Source: Basidiobolus meristosporus CBS 931.73 (taxonomy: Eukaryota; Basidiobolomycota; Basidiobolomycetes; Basidiobolales; Basidiobolaceae). Taken from it: a stretch of 64,000 nucleotides of DNA. Under the pieces are notes generated by a model. It was given only the letters and a program-made list of their open reading frames with translations, had not been told where the DNA came from and ran no database searches. The DNA lies in assembly GCA_002104905.1 (NCBI GenBank), contig MCFE01000167.1, positions 62,001 through 126,000 of the forward strand, read 5' to 3'. The number at the start of each line of letters is the position of its first letter. Position 1 is the first letter of the stretch. Below, piece by piece: positions 56,564 through 64,000 of the stretch. Both the position numbers and the translations under genes were made by a program.

Positions 56564-59512
56564 TCAGCGCCATTGTGGCTTACTCCTGCGAACCGTACTA
56601 CCGCCAGAGCCAGCTGAAGTTGAACCAAACAATTTTCGTGTTGTTCCACCCGAAGCTTTTAAAATCCCGCTCGACTGTACCTCGCCGACGGGCCCTCTGC
56701 TGCGAACTTTCGGGCCATTTCCTAGCTCATTGAGTGGGTGATACTCTGCACGGTTGCGTCTGCGGGCACTGTTGGTTCTAATAGCACCAACACCCACACT
56801 CATTTGAGTTTTTGTCTTGGGCGTACTAGGGGAAGGCTGAACACTATCGTCAAGGCTCTTAGATTTCAAACTAGATTTCAGGATACCCGTGCTCTTCTTG
56901 AGGGCCGATGGTAGAGATGGCGGTTTAACATACGGAGAGGACGGAGCAGGGGTATCCTTCGTAATAGTCTTAAAGGGAGAAGAGACGCCTGGTTCGGTAA
57001 AAGTCACTGTGCGAATTCTTTTGCTAGGGTTGACCGTCGAAGTGTTGTTTGACATGGAGCTGACCCGAGCTCGTTTTGCGCTCGATACCATCGGAGATAT
57101 TACCATTGAACCTGGTCCATCCTGATTGGACTTGAGGTGGGAGGATTTTGATCTGCCTGTTGGGGGCTTTTCCGGAGTACGGCTAGGTGTAACCACTGTT
57201 GGGTGAGGGGAATATTTTCTAGCTTTCAAGCTTATCGGTGACCGAATAACCCTGTTGGATCGTGCAGACTTTATGGTCAACTCGTTGAGGTCGGATGATA
57301 GATATTCGGAATCAAGTTTGGAAGATTCCGGAATGCTCAGCATATCTTTAAGTTCTTCCTCAACTGCACCATATGAATTGGCTTCCTGCTTTTTGACGAT
57401 CTCGGCAAATGCAGAAATCTGCGCCATGTATATGTCATTCAAGTAGGAGGTATCCAAACCTTGAGATTGAACCGCCTCTATACAATCGCGTAGACCAGCC
57501 AAGCAAGTGGCATTGTTTTTCATAAACGTCTGCACGATGTGGGACTGATTACGGTTGGTACACTGACTTACAACCACCACCTTCTCCAGTCGGGTCTTCA
57601 ACGAACCCATGTTCCGCAAATTCCCATTCTCCAGCTCACTGATCAATTTGATTTCCTCCATTGTATCCAATGGGATTTGATGCGCGCTTCCTTCGAGGAG
57701 CCTTTCAATGTGATGACGATGACGCCTGTTGGTATTCCATGCATAATCCAGACGGCGAGCAATGGTGTTTTTGCTCTCTTCTAGGTTCCGGAGGGTTTCC
57801 TCGGCCATATCGAGGTAGGAATTCATGCTAGAATCACTTTCCAAAGTTGACAACGCAGCTACGTACGCATCCCGCCAAGTCTTCAATCCTTCATATCGTT
57901 GATGAAGATCCATATAATGCGCCCATAGGTTACCAATATCACTTTCACATTCGGTGACCTTCTCGAAGTGAATGCTGATTTTCTTCTGACAATCCTCGAG
58001 CTGTTTCCGCAAAGCCAAGTCGAGCTTAAATGTATTTGCCGTGCCATTAGCATTGGAGGGTTTGGGGGCATTCTCCTTGGTGTGAAGTTTTTTCTTGAGC
58101 TCCTCGACTTCGGACCGTAGATCTTTAATGATCTTCACGTATTGTGAGACATGCATATTCACGCTCAACGTGTTCTTTTCCACCCTGTTCTTGATATTCT
58201 TTGCACGACTAGCATACTTCAACGTGTTGTGTGTCTCGTCGTAATAAAGACTTGATGGACTTACACACACGATCATGACAGTCTTGCAATTCCCGCCCAA
58301 CGAGAACTTGAGCAAACGTGTCAGTTTGCTGTCACGATACGGGATATGGGCTTTGCGTGTTTCATCGCAGAGTGCGTTGATACAATTGCCCAATGCTGGT
58401 GAAAAAGCAAGTGCTTAGTACCCACGATTGGATGGATTTGGTGAATAGTGAAAAGCCTACCTAATAAGGACCTGTTGATGTTGGCCCCCTCCATGAGCCT
58501 CTCACCCTTATTCGCAGTGACAGAAGCTCTCTCACTTCCAGCCAAATCGATCAAGCTCAAAGTGGCCATCATATAATCGGTGGTAATGTTGGCAGTACGA
58601 GGCCTTTGTTTGATGTGAATTTGCAACACTGCGTGTGAACGAGAAGAAGTCGCATTGGCCTCAGTTGGAGAGACGGTCCGATTACGATTACCCCGCAATA
58701 TCATGTTCATGACATGGTCTACCTGTAGAATATTGATCAGAGTTAAAGAATGATATTGTACTACTAAATAATAAAGCAAAGACATACATCACGTGGAAAG
58801 TGCTCACTCAATCCAGACACCACCACCTTCTTGTTTGAATCCTCGCGTAGCGCGAGGGGAGGCGAAACTTTGCCCTCAGGTACGAGCAAATCACGAATCG
58901 TCTCGTTGTATACCTCAAGATACGACAACGATATTTCTACGGTCTTCTCATTTTCTACATCAGAAATTCTACGGAACAACTCCTCCATCGTCAGGAAGAT
59001 GATACCTGGATTTTCGGGGGTGCCGCTGATAGTATGTGTCTTGCCACATCCAGTAGCCTACAATTATTAGAAACCATATAAGTTATTGAAAGAGGAATCA
59101 TGCTTCAATCGAGATAACATACACCATAAGCAAACACAGTTGAGTTGAAACCATTCAAAATATTGTCAATAAGGCTTTTGCTAGTTCCTTCAAACACATC
59201 TTCTTGAGTTGAATCCTCATCAAAAACACGATCGAACACGAATCTTGCATCCTTGTGACGCTTGTTGCTGGCGCCAATTTTGTGAGCAGAATGCATATCC
59301 TCGGGGGGATCAAATACGACTACATGATCATCGATCACATGAACAACTTTGCGTACGTGTTTTGAAGCTTCTTGCTCGTGCGCTGATTGGAAAGACGCGG
59401 AGAAAGGAAAACGGTGATTGTTGGTTGGAGGAAGTAGGGCTATTTCGCGTTCATTGAACGGGCGAACTCTAACGGCAACCAAGATTGCAGATTCATTTGA
59501 ATCCGACGGCAT
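56564..59512 (-). CDS. KIP3: Kinesin-8 motor (Kip3 / KIF18 type)
   Basis: A plus-end-directed motor that shortens microtubules and controls spindle and nuclear position. Four exons, 59,512-59,123; 59,057-58,788; 58,722-58,461; 58,395-56,564, give 917 residues. The motor domain fills the first 360: [35 protein letters not shown]-loop [19 protein letters not shown] (about 130-148), switch [11 protein letters not shown], switch [13 protein letters not shown], then [18 protein letters not shown] and [20 protein letters not shown]. The [10 protein letters not shown] and PGIIFLTM wording is characteristic of kinesin-8. A neck and coiled coil (EVEELKKKL) follow. The tail of about 250 residues is basic and Ser/Pro/Lys-rich, which suits the tail microtubule-binding site of this family. 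Confidence 0.96.
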
Positions 59513-59742
59513 TATTCAACCAAAAAAGTGGACTCTAAGTTTGATCTGGAGATAGCGTTTTGCCTTACTGTTCTACTTTCCAAGCGCAAAGTGTCTTTGG
59601 AAGAAATAAAAAAGATGGTAACCTCGCTGGTAGTCAAACCAATGTAAATAAATATATTATGATGTTGAAAGAACAATTCAGGACTAAACCAAGACAAAAC
59701 AAAGTAAAGGCCAATCATGTAGCAACATAGTGACAGAACCAT
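59512..59742 (-). other. Upstream open frame overlapping the kinesin start
   Basis: A 76-codon frame whose stop TAA overlaps the kinesin ATG by one base (taatg). From its first ATG it is strongly hydrophobic (two possible membrane segments) and includes GLTTSEV. It may be a regulatory upstream frame, a remnant of another gene, or chance. No DHHC or other partner motif is found upstream. Confidence 0.25.
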
Positions 59743-61674
59743 GGCGATCAAAAGTAAATAAACATTGGTGAGCCTGATAAAAAAAACCAAACCTTAGATA
59801 GGCCATATAAAGCCATATCTATCATCATTCTACACTGCCTTAAGGTACTCCTTGTGTCAAGATGCTTGAATCAGTGACGGAGTAGTGAGTTTTATATTTC
59901 ACCCGCGGCGAGTGTTTACTGCCGTTGGACTGGCTGACTTCTAATGGGTCGAAGTACAAAGTGCAATTTGCTGTGCAACCTGGATGTAACCTGACGATGA
60001 CTGTTTTGAGTTATATCAAGTACTGCTCAACGTGGTCGAGCCCAACTGGGTCATAACCTGCACGCCACGAAATTACGACATACGACCCGCACTATACTAG
60101 AGAATATATCAAACGGAATAGAAATACGAACGGAGTTTTAGGCGATGCGGAGTGACGAGGCGCTTCAAGCATCGCAGATAACGAGCACATACCAGCTATT
60201 TGTCATTTCTGTTGAGGATGTATTTGTAGGTCAGAGATTTACGGCTGTAGCTATCGATTGCTCTCACACAATCATGGCTTGTCCATAGCAGTGAATAAGG
60301 AAAAGGCTACAGCACGATCTGTTAGTCAGCGGAACTTGTAAAAACCCGTTTAAGCATATATGCGAACGGAACCACGGCTCAGGTGAAGTTTGAAGTTGGC
60401 ATTGGAAACCGGACTGAAGAGTTCCCACAAATAATGCATTTCTCTCGTCTGTTACAAAGCTATCTCTGCTTGAGCAGGTATTAAAATTGTGAGGATATAA
60501 TTCCACTCAATGGGGATGATATACCCAATTGTCTGGAACCTTAATACGATGTAGCAGTTAACCTCGGGAGATTTTATTCAAAAAGCTGATGCGCTCCCAA
60601 ACGTAGTAAAACAGCACAACATTGCTACCATCAACCAAACGGGAAACACGCCACTCAGGAATCACGCGGAAGCAAGATCAAGCACAACACTGTTATATTG
60701 TGTGATTTGTGCGACCTGGAATTGCACCTCAGAGTGAAAATTTCGGATTGGGCTAGGATGGGTATTTGGATAATTTGAAAATAATCGAGATTCTTGAATG
60801 TTTACCCGGATCTGAAATCCACTGGCTCGACCCGAGAATTGCCTATCAAGAGATGTTTGCAAACACCATGAGACTGCCAGATTGTTATAACCGGTTTGCG
60901 TGTAGGAAAAACGATTTTCTGTGGCACCAACCGGAACCCGCCTCATAAGAAAAATATATAGGGCAATATAGATGAGTCTATATCCAGCATTCGTACTTCC
61001 AAACCGATTAGGTACGATGTGTAATCTGGGAATTTGTAATCTCTCTCAAGAGGTAATTCTTATAACTTGTATGGCACTTGATATAACAATCACACCAGCT
61101 TTGGGACTCATCATCCATTTTTGTGGCTCAGCAATGGTCATGAAAAGTTTGAGTAACCAAGATGGCAACTGAGATAGCTATGCCATTGGGATGGAAAACT
61201 TGACTTATCTGTGCATATTTATGTATGACTTACCCGATATATATGACAACCCTCCATATATGGCGGCCATGTGGTCTATGTGACGCTCACCCAGGGTGAT
61301 GAGCACGGATCACCAGTCAACGAGCAAAGTGGCTCAATACATTTTCCCGAATGTGCTCACCAATGCTGAATTTGGCCAATTTGGCCTAGTCACTCCCAAA
61401 CTGGATAACCCTGGATTTCCTTTCCTAAACCAAGTTTCAAACCTTGTAGAAATTCGAGTATTACTGGCAATAGGTTTAAAAGGTTCTCGGGTTACTAATA
61501 GCCACACATCAAGCACTGAGAACAGGTTCTATATATAGGATGACCAATGGCTGGTGAGGCATCCATACGGATAATCGTTTTGGAGATGAGATTAGGCATT
61601 TGAAAACTTCCGGTCTTTGGCAAATATATAGTTTATTTTACAGCTCTCTATGGTATAGTATTAATGTACAATGT
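59743..61674. other. Intergenic region
   Basis: 1.9 kb between the kinesin promoter and the 3' end of the arrestin gene. No supported coding sequence. Short frames at 60,662-60,948 on both strands have no recognisable content. Confidence 0.45.
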
Positions 61675-62850
61675 TCAACATGACACTATGTCTGAATAGC
61701 TTGGGGGTAAATACTCAAGATTAGTCATGTGGCTTTGATAGACTGGTGGGCGATCTGATGTAATTTCGTTGTAATTTGGTAAAGATTCAGATGCAATATA
61801 TTCTGAATTGAATTTGGCATCATCGTCAGACGCAACCAAAATGGGCAGAGAGGTGACCATACTTGTGTACACCCCGTTGATCTCCAGCTCGATTTTGGCG
61901 TAGAGCCTGTGAGTTACTTCAACATATTCTGAGGATGCATCGCAATGAATTCGCCTAGAGTTCTTGGGAATTCGAATTCTGACCACTTGCTGTGTTTCGT
62001 CGCCATTAAAATAATTGGAAACCGAGTGAACAGCACGACGGCTTTCTACAGTAGAAATGTTGTTTGGGTCATTCACGTCTGGCACCCGGTAGAGCGTGAT
62101 TTCCCCGAGGATGACCTCTACACCGATGATATGGACTTGACGGTAGAGTGGTATGTGGTGGATGTGAACTGGCACAACCTTGCCCGGCTTCAGCTGATAG
62201 CTGGGAATTGAAACGTCGTATGACACAATGTCCTTCCAGACCCCCTGAGATTTCGTGTTGAAGGCGGTACATGCCAGAGGGTTCATCGGTCTCGAGATAT
62301 GAACAGACTTTTCGGCTTTGAAGTTGAACTGAAACATTGAGGTTTCGGCAAAAGCTTTGAACCCGTACTCTATCTGAGCACCTTCTGCTTCAAGAGACTC
62401 GGGAAGGGTGGATGGAAGTGCGAGCTCAAATGGGAATTTGTATGTCCCTTTGCTGTAGCATTTTGGGGTTTTGCATTGGTCCAAGAACTTCCATTCATGA
62501 TGGACTAGGTTTCTCTGGGTCTTTTGGATTCCTAGAGTGGTTGAATGCTGCATTTAGAAGATGAACCATGATGGAAGCAACGGCACAGAATATATACCTC
62601 TATATAGAGTCAAGTTCCCCTGGAACTGGAGATGGATTCTGTGTATTTTGACAGGTGAGGCTGGGGCGAATATTAGGTTCCCCTTGAGAAAAATGACCGA
62701 GTTGTCGTCCTCAAATGAATTTGTGACGAATCGGTCTTGGGCCAACTCAATTTCAAATACTCCTTGATTGAAGAACATCCCGACTTCAGTACGCTTTAGT
62801 ATTAATAAGAAGTAATGTACATCACATAGTAGGCCAGCGCCCAATGTCAT
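61675..62850 (-). CDS. Alpha-arrestin (ART-type adaptor)
   Basis: Predicted adaptor that links plasma-membrane transporters to the ubiquitin ligase Rsp5 (Nedd4 family) for endocytosis. Two exons, 62,850-62,598 and 62,531-61,675, give 369 residues; a shorter form of 345 could start at the ATG at 62,778. The arrestin N-domain includes FEIELAQDRFV, KIHRIHLQFQGNLTLYRG, YKFPFELALPSTLPESLE and YGFKAFAET. The C-domain includes VSYDVSIPSYQLKPGKVVPVHIH and HCDASSEYVEVTHRLYAKIEL. Near the C-terminus two PPxY motifs, PPVY and PPSY, are the WW-domain docking sites expected for Rsp5. The length is short for fungal ARTs (often 500-1,000) but normal for arrestin-domain-containing proteins. The target transporter is unknown. 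Confidence 0.9.
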
Positions 62851-64000
62851 TTATATACAACTTGGCCATCGTGGCTAATACAGTGCGATCCAGTTATTAG
62901 CTCAAGCCCCAAAAGATACCGGATCAACTATTTATCATCGTCCAAATAGCGAATCTTGAAGTTGGTGGCGATTCAGATATATGTTGTCTAGAAGTAGAAA
63001 GCTTACCAACAGTCAAAATCCCAACTTTCCTCTCTTTTCACCAAAATGGGAATATCGATGTCTGTTTTCAATGATTTCAGAAGCTGTGACCCAATAGGAT
63101 GGCTTCATAGGAATAACTGATAAGCGAGGCCTGATTTCTGATGTCTTACCATCGTAAACAAATTGCCGGCTTCATAAAAGTCATACTGATCATGTATTGG
63201 AATTGCCATATGCGGGCACCTGCATCCTTTCGCGAAAATTTTCAAACGACTCAGTCTTCTACAAGGGGATTAGTGCCCCCTTCACCCCTTTGGCCACTGA
63301 GTCCTGCTGCTGTGGAAGCTTGGTCACAGTAAGATTTCATATCAAAAAATTGCAGTGAGTTTGTTGCGAATTGATGGACTGGGAGTAAAGTACGACTCTG
63401 GCCAGCCTACCAATCGTAGTTATTTCAGGGTTGCGAATCGTCCATGTGAAATCTATGATCGCTCGATTTAGATGATGCAATAGGTAATTTAGCCGAGGTG
63501 GCCAACCATGGCTGCCCGTTTTTTGCTAAGATTCCTTGGGTTATTGGTTGAGCTCCGTCTTTATTAGTGCTGTCAGATGTGCACCATATTATTTCATTGC
63601 TGTACACCTAATTATAGCGTAGTTATGTCAGTAATGGCGCGAGTCTACCGGACCAATACACTTAGGCCATCCTTGGCCAACCACAGAGGACCTTCTTTAA
63701 TAATTAAGCGTTGGCCGTGTGGTGCCTCAAGCCTCCAAGTGCACAAACTGATTGCGTTGCTGGTGCAGAAATGCACGCATGTATACAACTTACCATTTGG
63801 GAACTACATGGTTCATTCTGGCGAGTTTCCGATCAGTCCTATTGAATCCATCAATCAATACTGCAGCCAGGACATGGTCTAGTTTTTTCCTCTATCACTG
63901 GCAGTGCAACGGTCATTTTTGGGCTTTGAGTTTTGGGAAGTCTTCTTCCTAATCCGAAGGATGATCAAATCTGTATACTACACTAAATAAGCTTGCATAG
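62851..64000. other. Unassigned window end
   Basis: 1.15 kb upstream of the arrestin gene. TATA-like ttatatacaac is immediately before the arrestin ATG on the opposite strand. I see no supported gene; any gene at the edge continues outside. Confidence 0.4.

Noticed and set aside
59512-59790. Fragment of a DHHC palmitoyltransferase (TTxE-like GLTTSEV)
   Set aside because: No DHHC cysteine-rich domain exists upstream; the motif alone is too short.

Overview
The window is eukaryotic nuclear DNA, most likely from a fungus. Nearly every gene is split by short introns (about 45-90 nt, GT...AG). The gene set is typical of fungi: a Kip3-type kinesin-8, an F-BAR/RhoGAP protein of Rgd1 type, a PPxY-bearing alpha-arrestin, a Pho80/Pcl-like cyclin and Ty1/copia retroelements. 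An early-diverging (zygomycete-grade) lineage fits the intron density and the UPF0014/ALS3-like transporter, but the sequence alone does not fix the lineage.

Bases 1 to about 21,850 are AT-rich and almost entirely mobile DNA. They hold one intact, very young copia-type LTR retrotransposon (16,805-21,490), a decayed opposite-strand relative (1,895-6,309), several solo or truncated LTRs, a solo LTR of a second family (12,116-12,629), a 320-bp TIR element, a large fold-back element with about 345-bp arms, and a minisatellite. Four or more copies of an unrecognised repeat family ('R') carry a shared, broken reading frame. Insertions into the R copies give a relative order of events.

From about 23,350 the DNA is ordinary genic sequence. 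In order: VPS23/TSG101 (+), a 4.4-kb stretch with no supportable gene, a homeodomain factor (+), a DGAT2-type acyltransferase (-), an eight-exon UPF0014 membrane protein (+), a cyclin (+), a 13-exon F-BAR/RhoGAP gene (+), a secreted multi-module cysteine-rich protein (+), the large Arf-GEF SEC7 (-), a compact OS-9/Yos9 MRH lectin (-), an alpha-methylacyl-CoA racemase-like enzyme (-), kinesin-8 (-) and an alpha-arrestin (-). Several products share a theme: Sec7 (Golgi budding), Yos9 (ER quality control), Vps23 (ESCRT-I sorting) and an arrestin (Rsp5-directed endocytosis) all belong to membrane traffic. Nothing suggests an operon or a co-regulated cluster.

The most unusual locus is 43,063-45,187. 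It encodes a predicted secreted protein of about 509 residues with eight cysteine modules arranged as four tandem two-module units, and each unit keeps the same intron positions and phases. I do not recognise the family. Exon boundaries throughout were derived by eye from splice sites, frame and homology, so individual borders may be off.
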